The notes below the pieces were generated by a model. It searched no databases. It saw only the letters and a list, made by a program, of their open reading frames with translations, and was not told where the DNA came from. Shown piece by piece: positions 35,112-47,600 of a stretch of 64,000 nucleotides of DNA (the stretch's first letter is position 1; every line of letters begins with the position of its first letter). This stretch comes from Ditylenchus dipsaci (lineage: Eukaryota > Nematoda > Chromadorea > Rhabditida > Anguinidae), in NCBI GenBank assembly GCA_004194705.1, contig SADC01001301.1, positions 248,001-312,000 on the forward strand, given 5' to 3'. The translations under genes and the position numbers were made by a program.

Positions 35112-38100
35112 CTAGTTTTCTGCAGATTGCAATTGAACCTGCGGAGTTCTTCTCATTGACGGAGTTCTTCGCCACATGGTTGATTCTCGACTACTGCGTT
35201 GTGGATATTCGGCACCATCGATCAGTACACTCCTGGACATGGATGTTCCTCGGAACTCGATTTCAAACTGAATTCACAGTAAGAATACGTTTATAAACAA
35301 ATTCACACAAATATTCACTTTGGTGGCACAAACAAAGCAGGCTGTCACGAGCATGGCTATCTCATTCATCAGACTTTTAGTTTCTGAGATCACGGAGTCT
35401 ACCTAAAAATATAAGTTTTATAAAATACCGGCATAAAATGCTTGCCTTGCTGAATGTGGCTGATTTTCCTACCGTAGGACTTTTGACCAAAACTGAAAGT
35501 AGCTGCTGTATATTTCAATTTATTACATTTTTCTACCGAAGTTCACTTTTTCTATTAGACAACCTGGTTGTGAAGTACACTTAAAATAAAAACTCAACTT
35601 AGCTATGGAACAACTATAAGATGTTCAAAATTCACTGCGGTCCTGAAGCTGCACAAACCTAGTCTTACTCAGCCAATAAAGGCGGAGGCCGATTTTTTTT
35701 TGAATAGTTCTATTTTCCACTCGTTATGCATCAAATCTCAGATGATGACTTCAAATTTATTTTCAAAACTGGTCAGAAAACATCAAAATTTAGATGAGAA
35801 TGGATTAATTTTTTGAAGAAGAATACACTACTGAGCCTATCCTTAATTTTCGTTAGTCAATTACAAATGATAACAAATTGATTTGATTTATAGGCTCAAA
35901 TTACTTATAATTTGTTTTTAATTTGTAATGATTGGTAGAATCGTAATTACCTTGTAATTGCTGGCAATAAAGTGGAATTTTTTCGAGGATCACTTGCAAA
36001 TCGTTTTTTTCAGCACTTCCGGGCACCTAAATATCAATGTATTACCTAAATATAAACAGCTAAACTTCAACAAATCTTACCTCAAAGGCAAACTCCCTGA
36101 CTGTCTTGAACATTTTGTTGGCCTGTTCAGCAAAGAACTCGGCTTGAGTGAACAAATCATGGGTGGTTTTCAAAGGCCCATCTCCTTTGGTAAACAGGTA
36201 CATATTGTAGGACATGGCTGACCTGAACAAATATTTTCGTTACGACCTAGTAAATAGTTGCTTACATAGCCTTGGCCCGTTTGACTATGTCATTCTCGGC
36301 ATACTCGTCCCACTTTTCAGCCTCAGCTTCCACTTCTGCAGTCAACAATTTCATCTCCAAACCCACTTTGGCTATTTTCTGTTGATCCTAAATTTCAATT
36401 ATGTTATAGTTTTTCTTATGTTTCAAATGTTACAAACAGGACTAGAATTTTAACCCTGATTTTTTACTTTTTCTCATAACCTTTGATAACTTTTATTGTA
36501 AAACATGTAGTGACTTAGAGCAGTTGATTTGTCTCTCTACCAAGTACATTAAGGCATTTAAGGGGGGGGGGGTGGGAGACATTTAAGGCCACCGTTGGAC
36601 AATGATTTCTACGATAGTTTTTTTCTTTATTTGCTACATACATAGGTCAGTATGAGCTCTGCCATATTCTATAAATATGCCTCAAACCCTCAAACATCCG
36701 AACGATTTTTAGAGGTATGTGATAAAGGTAAAATCATAGTAGAAATCGATGTCAAAATGTCTCTCCTCTTCCTTGACAGATGTTCTAGTAAGATATCTGA
36801 ACCAAATAATCTTTCTCAAAGATTCGATTCATTAAAATATCTTTTCTTCAGATGTTTTAAAATCTGGTTTACCGTATTTTTTCTTATTGCCTCACGCTCA
36901 CCGACGCTGACGCTCAATAGTACGTACACCAAATTCGAAAAAATGAATTCAGCTGTACGTACTATCGAGAGTCGCGGGTAAAATGGCAAAACTATATTAT
37001 TTCGTAGAAACGATCGGCAAAATCGAAATCTTTGCGATACTTGAGACTAGACTGAAAAATCAGAACCGATGAAACACTTTAAGAACTGGGCTAAAAAAGT
37101 GTCGGACCCTGCTGGGAAACGAACTTTTTGGAATAGGTACTATCGAGCGTTGACTGTAACAATAAATTTAGTCCAATTGCATTCAAAATTTAAATAAACT
37201 TCAGATATTTCAAGACTTTTAATTTGGTGCTTAGACAATATAAAAGCCTACTTCTACATCCAAAGTTATGGGTTTTGTAGGTTTCTGAGTGGATCCATGA
37301 CGCTGAAACAGCAATGTAATATTTATTTCATAGCACATATTATTTGTTCAAGCACTCCAACATGATCTACACATTTTTAGTCAAACACACAAACTACACT
37401 GCAAATTAGATTCACAATAATTTACACCACAATAAGCGAATAAATTATATTCACAACACATTTACGTTTCAACAATCTAGACAAATTAATATACATGGTG
37501 GCCCAAATTCGCCGCACGCTTGGTTTCGGCCATAATTTTTCAATTTTGTTTCCTGATTTTGTTCATCTTTATTAAAAAAATACTCGCAAGTCGGCCAACA
37601 AGATGACACCAAACTTGCTATAGACCATATTTTTAGGAGAGAGGATACAATGGATTATTTAAATTCTCAAAAACTTTAGCCTAGTAAAAATTTGAATAAT
37701 TGGAACCGTTGCCTTTACCGTATTTCTTATAATAGGCGCACTGCTCTAATAGACACCCCCGCTCTAATAAACGCCTTCCTTATAGGGACTTTAAAAATAA
37801 ACGCCCCGGGGCGTTTATTAGAGGAAATACGGTATCTTCATGTTGTTCAAAAAATTCTAGTAGAATTTTTTCCATTTTTAACAACAAAATTACTTAAAAA
37901 TATACAATAAAAAAACTTGGTCATTCTCAATTTAGCCAGTTAAAATTTTTGGATCGCCGACTATCTTATCAAGCAACTTTTCAAATTTTTACCGGGCTAA
38001 AGTTATTGAGATTCACAGAAATCCATCCGTAGACGCTTCTATAGCAAGTTTGGTATCATGATGTTGGCAGACTAATTGCGAGTATTTAAAAACAATATCT

Positions 38101-41100
38101 ACAAAATCGAAAAGCAAAACTAAAACTTATGGCCAAAACCAAGCGTGCGGCGAATTTGGGCCACTCTGTAATGTAAAAAACACTGGGCAGTATGATTTAT
38201 TAAAAACCTTGGCCTTAAGATGGTACGTTTCTGTACATTAGCCCTTTACCAAAGACTTTTTCACGAAAAAACTTTTTTGAAGCCTTTTTTACATGTTTAA
38301 ACTTCTACCTTATTGTCTCTCATTCTTTGCCGAAAACATTATTTTCAATTAAGGAGCTGCGTATTAATCGAGTAAATAGAGTTATTTTAAAAATAGAAGC
38401 TTAAATTTTGCTTAAAAATTTGTAAAATTACTGTTTTGGCAAACAAAAATAATTTTCTCACGTTTTTATCCATAAAGGAAAATTGTTTTGGTTGAAATTG
38501 CCCAAAAAATTGGTTTTAAAAATTTCACACCGAAATTTAGCCTTTTCATATATTTCATAGTTTTTGTGCAAAATCAGGATTTAGAACACGTTTGACAATA
38601 AAGTTCCAAAGCAACGAATTCATGAAAAAGCTATATTACTTTAATGCCCCTTTTAACGCCATCATGTGAAGTTGACACCTAACTAGAGTCTCTAGCTATT
38701 TGTAATTTTCTCAGGCTGTCCACCTCTAGTTGAAGGTCTTCAAGGATAAGACTGATCCTATTCTCGAATTTGTGATTGTGGTTTCCGTGACTGCTAACCA
38801 CCCTTCCATCACCATCTTCGTCAATCTCCTCGTCACATACAGCTAATGGAGCTTTTCTAACTTTCACATCTACTTTGCGGTAATGGTCCTCTTCCTGGTC
38901 TTGAATGCTCGATGGCGAAGGGATATTATCATTGTAGCTTTGACTCATAGTCACCCTCCTTCCATTGGTTTTGTTGTTGAAAGCAATACTTTGCGCAGAT
39001 GCTTCATTAGCAAACTGGTTGCTACTTATTGATTCATCTTCTATAGGATATTTGGTGTATTTTACAAAAGCTGAGTGGCAATTAGTTCCTTCTATTGATT
39101 TTGTTGGTGTTCTTGCAGGCTGAGGTCTTAAATAAATTGGTTTCAATTAACAATATTTAAAGTTTATAGCTCAGCATGCCCCAACTAAATCGGAAACAAT
39201 CTCAAGCCACTTGGGCTCCATTAATCTAGAGTTTGAATATTTATACTTTTTTCCATCTAATTCGTAACAAAGGATACTCGAAATTCGAGCTATATAAGAA
39301 ACATAACAAATTATAGTTTTGATCACAGGACAGTGAGCTTTAGGCTCAAACCAGCACTTTTTTCTTTCTCGATCAAGTTGTACATGCGTTCTCATCCAGG
39401 TTTTTTAAGTTTTCTGCCTAGTTTTAAAAAGAGGTATAGGGTCATCAATATCAGATTTGACCCAAAACGAGTGAAAAATCCCCGCAACAAGTTTTTGAAA
39501 CGCACGGGCATGCCCCTTTAAATAAATTTCCAATAATGAATGGGCTTAAAAAGTCTATTTATAATTTGGCTCAAAAATCCCAACCCCGTGCTTCATACCA
39601 TGATTAGTAAAGTCAGTTGCACATCTGAGATTTGGAGAATGATTTTAGTATAAGACAATAATTAAATGTCGAGTCATACCGATGTTTTTTTCAAATTAAC
39701 TCGGAACGTAACTCTGTGTTTTTTAGACACTCATGTAAAAACGTCAAAAAACTAACTTTACGCGTTTGTTCACAGTTGAATAGAGCACTTCTTCGGATGC
39801 TTTATCAGCATGTAGTTGGTTACTTTCTAATTCAACACAATTCTCGAGAGATTCCAGCTTGTTAGTCACAACATCAACACCACTCTTAACACCATTACAA
39901 ACAAGACCAGCAATGTTCACAACTACAACAACACTAGCACTACTACTGCTATTGTTAATGGATGAAAGTGTGGACGAAGAGCAAGTAGAATCCCTATTAC
40001 TCACTCCTGGTCTGGGCAGAGACATATAAGCCTGCTTCTCAGCCACTGTGCGGTTAGATGCAGCGGCATCCAGGTCTTTGGCCAGGCGAGACAGATCATT
40101 GACATTGGCAGCCCAGGTGTCGCAGAAAACTTCCAGGTTTTCTCTGGCTATTCTGGAGGAGGGGTGAATGCAACTAAAAACAAAAGCTTTCGAAGTCACT
40201 ATTAATGCTATTTAGAAAAATAATACTCACAGCGTTCGACCAGCTAATAGAGTCTAAAAAGTGATAAATTTTGGAGAAAAGTGTGTAATAAAAAGCCTAC
40301 TAAAGGGGCTAGGGCCCTTAGATTTCTCTCTGAATGACCAGTATACACATGCAAAGCATCAGTCAAGGAGACGTGGTGAAGCAAACGGCAAACTTCTAAA
40401 CATTTTTTTATAATTAGGATAGGATTCAGTTAAATGCGAGAGATTAGGAAAGTACCCTGCAAATGAGCTGCGTGTTCTCTAAACTTCTCCAGGTATTTTT
40501 CCACCCCGTCAATGTCACCAGACACAGAGCAGGTTTTAATGGAGCTTAGGATGGTTTGGTCGTCGTTGGTACGAAATACGGCAGCGATCTAAATTTTTCA
40601 ATTTAAAAAAGGTCGAAAAATTGATAGCAAAGTATTATTATTTTTTAAATTAAGACAAAAAAACGAACAATTAACATTGAAAATTAAAACTTTTGAAATA
40701 CAGACTGCTTTCTTATAAAATAAATACGGCATACTCAGTGAACTCAAGTTGATGATCAATAGTCAATTGATTTAACTCTGAGTTCACAGCCATAAATGGA
40801 CAGCGAGTTTGACAACTGTGTAAACTGGTAAACTGTTAAAAAAGCTGTTGACATAACTGTAACAAACAGCTGTAAGTTATGTTTCGTTTACAGTTCTCTA
40901 TCCACAGTAAACTCACAGTTATGTAAGGGAGGCAGATAGCAGAGAAATAAGAAACAGGCCTGGGGCGACCCGATAGCTCAAATGGTTATAGCGCCGACTT
41001 ACAAGGAGGATATCGTGGGATCGCATTTTTTCCCAGGCTTGTACAAAAGCCGTACGCGGCCACTGGCGTACGCTTATAGTTATTAATTTACAGTTAACTT

Positions 41101-44100
41101 GTGGCGGGAGGCGGTTACAGGGAAATTCCCGGTATTCTCCACGGTTCGATATTTCCATAACTCTGTGTTTCGACATTTGTCTGTAATTTTTTTTGCATCG
41201 ATTGACGCAGAATGGTCCCTTTACGCGCGAGAAAATTCATGAAAACTTGGGGTTGACGCTACCAAAAAACGTGGCATGTTTTAACTGCAGCGAACACCGA
41301 TAATTCCCCGGGGACTGCCTACCACCTAACTTGTCTGTCAAAAAAACCTATATGACTTATACGAAAAATATAACTGAAATTAGGGAGCTCTCACCGTCAA
41401 TATACACTCGTTATTTATTTACAATAAATTCAGTTGTTGACTTATGAATTCGATTCATTCACACTACGAAATCTTTAGTTCTATTTGAAAGTTCTTAAAA
41501 AGTTTTACCTGATCCACAGCCACAGCTTGCAATTGCTTTCTCAAGTCTTTTAGACGTCTATTGAGTCGTTCTACCGTCACCTCAATTATTTCACTTCTCA
41601 TGTGTTCACTCATTTCTTGCTAAAACAAAACCAGCATTAAATAAATGCACATTATGTCAATAAAAACCTGTGGATTCACGAGATTGCTCATCTCAAATCG
41701 GCACTCCTCCAGGAAGTCCAAAATTTGCTCTCGATGGTGGTGAACTGTGAATGGTGAGTCGGTGAAATCTTGAGTCATTTCACAAAGGGAATCCAGGGCA
41801 GAAATCAGTCTTTCTGTACTCCTGTACCTATCAAAGCCATCATTTTGACCATCTCCAACATTTCAGTGAGTTGCTTGATGCACACGTTCGCTGTCAGTTG
41901 TATGCCTATGTCTATAGGCCCATCTATGTTCTCATTGCTGTCTGGACAATAACAGTTAGATTCAAAGGGCAAAACTCCGTCAGACACACAAATTCCAATG
42001 AGTTGCAGGGACAGACGAATCTAAGCAGAGCAAATGGTCATTTTAACCAAATTGTGATATATTAGGTTGTAACATAAGTTCCCAGCGTTTTTTTGGAATT
42101 TCAAAATTTTATTGGTGTTTCATAAAAGAAACATACATCAACAGTTGCATATCATTCAGTAATGTAGTCTCCATCGTTATTTACCACTTCCTTCCATTTT
42201 TCCGGCAATTTGTCGATTCCCTTCCGCCAAAAGTCACCAGGTCGAGAGTCGAACCAATCTTGAAGCCAATCTTCGAGTTCCTCATTATTTTCAAACGTAA
42301 CTCCGCGCAAATCATTGGAAAGGCAGAGGAAAAGATAGTAGTCACTAGGGCCAGATCGGGAGAGTATGGCGGGTGCAGTAACACTTCCCATCCGAGCTCA
42401 AGAAGAGCTTTTTTGACAAGTCGAGCAAGGTGCTGAGCAGCGGCAGTAAGTCTCTTTTCCTTTTGCTTTTCCGTAAGCTCGTGGGGGACCCAAGCTCCAA
42501 GCCTTTGCACTTTTCCCATAGCCGCAAGGTGACGGGAAATGGTCATTGCATTGCTGTCCATCTTCTCAGCCAATTCCCGAGTTGTTTGACGGCCATCCTC
42601 CTTCAAAAGAGACTCCAGACGGTCCTCATCAAACTCGACTGGACGGCCGGAGCGGGAAGCGTCTTCAAGGTCAAAGATGCCCTTTTTGAATTTGGCAAAC
42701 CATTCACGGGCAGTGCTTTCGCCAATAGCAGCCTCTCCGTACACAGCGCAAATGTCCCGAGCAGCTTGTGCAGCTTTTTGGCCTCGATTGAAAGCAAAAA
42801 GAAGAAGGTGTCGAAAATGTGATTTTTTTGTCAACTTGACAATCCATTTCAATTGCCTATAACTGATTAAAAATTAAAGCACACAAGGGTAAATTATAGC
42901 GCGTATGAAAGAGCAAATACAGGGCTTCATTTTGGTAAATAACATGGCACAAGGCCAGCAATCATTCGTGTCAGGAGATACCGTCAAATAAAAACGCTGG
43001 GACTTATGTTACAACCTAATAAACCCCCAGTCTGCTATGATATAGCCCCAAATAATGTGGTAATGCAAATATATCACACTTAATTAAAAAACGGTGTTTT
43101 TACTGTTCTTTAGCTTTTTTCTGTTTTCCTCGTTTTTGCTAGTGAAATTTCCGTTATTCACGTTTTTTTGTTTCAGATTGAGCATTTTTTGGAAACTCGT
43201 GATTTACTGGAGAAGCTGACGGTGCTAAACATCTCAGTGCACAAATTGCGCAAAGTTCGGGGCCAAATCACTTAGCTCTCAGAAAAAGTACCTGTTGAAA
43301 AACGCCGTCTCTGCACTGTCTCGCAGCCAAATCCTCAGGATGTCTTAGCAAAGTCTTGGATGCCGTTAGCAGGAGCATAGTCAAGCGCTCCAGGCAAGAG
43401 CGCGACACCCACATCCTGAATTATACTACATTTAACTGAATATTTTTTGTCTGTCTTACTGAGCCTGTCTTTTTTCACTCTTCAAGTCGTTTGTCTATCC
43501 CCAGACCTGTGAGCCAAGTCCACCATCTGACCTCCAAATTCGGTGAATATCTTCACAAACTCCGTAAAGTTCATGGTGTTCTCCAGTTTAGTCAGTGAAT
43601 ATACAATCTAAACCCAATTTTACTCACGAAAATCACATAATTAATTAAAAACTTTGTCTTCAGCCCTCAAAATGTGCTTGACCAACACTCTATCAGCCAA
43701 TAAAAGCACTCTAGTAACGGAAGAGAGTAGTCTTCGAGCAGCTTTGATCAGTTGTGACTTATCTATGCCTATAGTCGACTGGCTGGGCCCCACTTCATCG
43801 TCGATCATAGAGCTGTGTAAATTGGCAATAGAGGCTCCAGCTACCCGAGCTTCCTGGCAAGCATCATACATCTCGGGCTGGATATCAGGATTCTCATCTG
43901 AAATGGTCTCCCCCACCACTACAAATCTTTCTACGGCAGCTTCAACTGCATTGCCAATCTAGGAATTCGAAATTTAGATAAGATCGGGCTGGTTTAGTTG
44001 TAAATTTTAAACCTTTAGAGCAGCTCTCAAAGCTCGTTCAGACTTAGGTCTATTACCAGTGATGATGTTCTCTTTAAAGTTCACAAGTGTGGAGATCTGC

Positions 44101-44305
44101 AAATAATTGTGCTTAAAATGTAGTGCTTCATATCTGCTATTCGACGTTTCCTCAAATCTCTTTTGGGTCCGTAAAAAACTTTCTACCGATTTTATAAAAC
44201 TGAGCCAACCTGAGTAACCAAAGGCAAAAGGGTGTGCTCCACTGATTTGGTCTTGATTTCCAGGTTCCTAGGGTCAAATGTAAATATTGATTGGTTGGGC
44301 TGCAT
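35112..44305 (-). CDS. CTNNAL1: Alpha-catulin (vinculin/alpha-catenin family)
   Basis: Nineteen minus-strand exons can be joined with consistent phases from ATG 44305 to the TAG at 35112-35114, giving about 948 residues. Exons include 44305-44210, 44096-44013, 43958-43653, 43607-43460, 43415-43292, 42020-41828, 41813-41668, 41619-41509, 40588-40456, 40395-40349, 40253-40231, 40173-39762, 39119-38724, 37302-37252, 36387-36266, 36222-36081, 36026-35951, 35398-35319 and 35267-35112. Matches to catulin include LEIKTKSVEHTLLPLV, LLSSVTRVLLLADRVLVK, CIHPSSRIARENLEVFCD and MYLFTKGDGPLKTTHDLF. Catulin is a cytoskeletal scaffold linked to Rho-GEF signalling. It is longer than the human protein (about 730 residues), mainly because of a Ser-rich insert encoded by exons 40173-39762 and 39119-38724. 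Exon 43607-43460 needs one extra base in the T run at 43490-43492 (GDRQ-N-DLK). A short exon may be missing between 35951 and 35398. Confidence 0.9.
36990..37160. mobile_element. Pogo-like MITE, right end, in a catulin intron
   Basis: The shared interior CGTAGAAACGATCGGCAAAA, AGTGTCGGACCCTGCTGG leads into TATCGAGCGTTGACTGTA. The left part may begin near 36870 in a CACCGACGCTGACGCTC segment. Confidence 0.6.
37496..38169. mobile_element. MITE, GTGGCCCAAATTCGCCGCAC ends
   Basis: The long inverted ends include GCACGCTTGGTTTCGGCCAT on the left and its inverted copy on the right. Another MITE (37717-37833) lies inside it. Confidence 0.8.
37717..37833. mobile_element. ACCGTAT-family MITE, nested
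   Basis: The ends ACCGTATTTCTTATAATAGG and inverted TTTATTAGAGGAAATACGGT are 117 bases apart, inside the 37496-38169 element. Confidence 0.8.
40937..41050 (+). repeat. tRNA-like (SINE-type) fragment
   Basis: GACCCGATAGCTCAAATGGT-TATAGCGCCGACTTA resembles a tRNA 5' half with an A box (TAGCTCAAATGG). The B box is degraded. The inverted form of its start is at 31481-31520. It is not a functional tRNA by eye. Confidence 0.45.
42062..43019. mobile_element. Mariner element, internally deleted
   Basis: The terminal repeats TTAGGTTGTAACATAAGT(T)CCCAGCG are nearly identical at both ends. TA flanks it at 42060-42061 and 43020-43021. It lies in the alpha-catulin intron between exons 43415-43292 and 42020-41828. 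The 958-base length is short for mariner (about 1.3 kb), consistent with loss of the middle of the transposase. Confidence 0.9.
42152..42852 (-). pseudogene. Broken mariner transposase
   Basis: The N-terminal part reads HLLLFAFNRGQKAAQAARDI, GESTAREWFAKF, SGRPVEFDEDRLESLL and WVPHELTEKQKEKRL, the paired HTH DNA-binding region of Hsmar1-type mariners. It then jumps to ALLELGWEVLLHPPYSPDLA, so the segment with the first two catalytic aspartates is deleted. The C-terminal DYYLFLCLSNDLRG and FDSRPGDFWRKGIDKLPEKW follow in another frame. It cannot encode an active enzyme. A truncated HTH-only product could in principle still bind the terminal repeats. Confidence 0.9.
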
Positions 44306-44612
44306 TGTGATAGATTTCTTCCACTGCTATATATTTGGCAAGCCCAGGCGAGCCCCCTGCACACACCTGCAAACCAAATGCATATTTCACTTATTATTCA
44401 AAATACAATTTCAAAAAATTCGATAAGTAAAAAGGCATATCTAATCACTTTATTACTACAATATATAGCCAAAAGTGCAGAAAAGCGCTAGTTGCGCCCA
44501 GTCCATTAGTAAAAATAAATATCTTTTCTTTTTTTTGGTTTTTGTGTGGCGGAAAAAGTGCTTTTAAAAATCCTATACTCTTTGATTATTTAGAAGAGTT
44601 TTGGTAACAACA
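44306..44612. promoter_or_regulatory. Bidirectional promoter interval, catulin / NOP58
   Basis: Only 307 bases separate the start codons of alpha-catulin (-) and NOP58 (+). No TATA box stands out in either direction. There is a small GCGCTAGTTGCGCCC patch near 44486-44500. Shared regulation is inferred from spacing alone. Confidence 0.45.
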
Positions 44613-47600
44613 ATGCTTGTCCTTTTCGAGACTCCAGCTGGATATGCCATTTTTAAGGTTAGTTGTATTGACGTCTACGAAAAGTGATACAACAGAATTT
44701 CAGCTGCTCGATGAGAGCAAACTGAAGAAAGTGGACAATATTTGGGATGAGTTCTCTTCTTCGACCAAATCTCAGGAAAAGTACGAGCATTTCTTATAAT
44801 GTTAATTCAAAAATTTTGTAACAGTGGCCTACCGTAAAACATTATACGCAAAATGTAGCCCGTCTCTCTGGCATCAATTTGGTTTTTAACTTGTGAATGA
44901 TAGTATCCACGAGATTACTCAAAGGGAACATACAATTAAATCCGTTATTAACGTATCTCTGGAGCTAGTCCCTTGGATTTAGTGGTTTTGGTTCATGGTT
45001 TTTGAAATCCATGGTTTTTGAACGCGGCGGCATTTGAATTGGTGCGGGACACTTTTTCACTCCGAAAATATCCAACAATTAATTTTGAATTATTTTTTGT
45101 TTGCATATAAAATTTTATTAAAAATTTAAAACCATTTAAAGTCGAGTCCGACGTTACTTGATATTGCAGATCGGACGACTCAGACTACTTTCACTGCACT
45201 ATAACTACTGACATCATTCTAAAGATTTTCGTAGGCTAATACATAAAATGAAAATAAAAAATAATTCGAAAAAACATTTTCGTAGTAAAAAAGTGTCCCG
45301 CCAATTCGAATTTTCGGAAATGATGCTGCGTTAAAAAACCACGGTCCTTTAAAGGGCCTGACCTCTTCCTACTCGGTGGTCCCCACCAATTCAAAAATTT
45401 TCCCTTGATCATTGGACTTCTGTACGGATTTTTCCGCTAGGTTTCTAACAAAACTAAGCCTAAAATTTGATTTCAGGCCTAGTTTTGTTAGAAACGTGGC
45501 GGAAAAATCCGTACAGAAGTCCAATGATCAAGGGAAAATTTTTGAATTGGCGGGGGACCACCGAGTAGGAAGAGGTCAGGCCCTTTAAAGGGCATGGTCA
45601 GCTGTTCAAAATTTGCACCCACCAATTCAAAAAATTTTCCGTTTAACATCTGTACGGCTTTTTCAACTTGGTTTCTAACAAAACAAGGCCTAGAATTCAA
45701 TTTTAGCTTTAGTTTTGTTCGAAACCAAGTTAAAAAGCCCGTACAGAAGTTCAATGATAAAGATTTTTTTTTGAATTCGCGGGGACAATCGTTGTCGGAG
45801 ACGGCAATAGCCCTTTTAAAAAGAGTTTCACTGTATACTTATACCGTATTCGTACCGTTATAAATTTAGCTTACAATTGGTTGCATTCAAGCACTTCAAA
45901 GACGTCGAAGAAGCTATCACCAATATAACCTCAGTGGGCGAAGGCAAACTTTCCAAAACCCTCAAGAAAGGTACAACCCTCAAAAAAATTTAAAAAAGTA
46001 TGTCAAAAACCTTTTTAGTGCTCAAAAGCAAAACTAGTGAAGCTGAGGAATTAGCTGTTGGAGATGTCAAACTAGGAAATTTGATTAAGGTAACATATCC
46101 CCAGCTTTCCAAATTTTTAATTAATTGCCATATTTGCAGGAGAAGCTGAGTATCCAATGTGTCAACAACTCTGCAGTCTCCGAACTTATGCGATCCATCC
46201 GTGCCAATATAGACACCTTGTTGAGCGAGCAAAAAGCCGAGATCACAGCTATGAGATTAGCGTTGGCCCACTCCTTGGGGCGCTACAAGGTCAAGTTCAA
46301 CCCGGAGAAAATCGACACTATGATTGTGCAGGCTGGTATGCTTAATTTATTGGGGCTATAGCAATTAGTTATTGCTATGGTTTAGTGTCACTGCTGGATG
46401 ATCTTGACAAGGAACTGAACAACTATGTGATGAGATGTCGAGAGTGGTAAGTGCATTCATGATTTTATGGGCTCATGCTAAGCAGTTCACAGCAAAACTT
46501 GCTCTTTATATAAAAATTCGACCCTAGTATAGAATTTATGCCCCAGACCCAGAAAAAGTGCGTAACACAGTTATTAGTCACAACTTCCGTACGCTGGCCT
46601 ACCCCAAGCCTAAGGGCTAAGCCTGAACTTGTTGTTTGAAAGGGTAGTTACAGCAATTTTTAAAAGGTCGGATTCTTGGGGGGGGGGGTATTCGCTACTA
46701 GCGCCTAATTTCAAAATGTTGAAAATTCAAGTGTAAGGAGCCAACAATATCAAAAAAATATTGTCTTTTGGCTAAAGATCATTTTTGCGGCATTTTGACC
46801 ACATTTGGTGAGGATTCAATCAGGTTTGCTCTGCAGTTCCGACACAAATTGATAACAGCTGATCCTCGGTTTGAATTGCTACCCGCAAGCTCGACACTAC
46901 CTAGGGCCTACCTTCTTTCAACATCCTGATTATCCATCAAATACAGAGTAGAGTTGGCCCGGAATTCCGGTCCTTTTTTGGATTCCGGTTCCGGTTTTCA
47001 CAAAACTAAAATTCCGGTTCCGGTCCAAATATCAATTCCTAGCCCAACTCTATCATAATTTTGCTCTTGCTCGGTTGATTTTGAACGCGTATTTTCAGCT
47101 TTTAAACAAATTTTTCGTGTTAAATATCAATATATTCAAAAAATCATGTGAACAGGCAGCGATTTTTTTCGAAAACTTCTTTTTTTGACTCCGGTTTTGG
47201 TTTCGGCAAAAGTGAAATTCCGGTTCCGATTCCGGTTCCGGTTTCCACAAAAATCAAATTCCGGTTCCGGTTTTAACAAATCAAAAATTCCGGTTCCGGT
47301 TTTCACAAATCTAAAATTCCGGTTCCGCTCCAAATATAGATTCCGAGCCAACTCTAATACAGAGCCAAATTTCTTAAAATAATATTTACCATGAAACCAA
47401 AGACTGATAAAACAGCTTCGGTGATGCTAGGAAACGCTAGAAAAATTTCACTGTGTTCGGTCCATTTTATCGTTTTTAACCACCATGGTGTTTAGGTATG
47501 GATGGCATTTCCCAGAACTATCAAAACTTATTCAAGACTCTCAAGCCTATGCCAAGGTATAATAATTTTTGCTGTATGTAAAGGCCAATTATTTACAATA

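Noticed and set aside
47136..47382. Frames with RNRNRN and FRFRFR repeats
   Set aside because: Both come from the TTCCGG minisatellite in a NOP58 intron.
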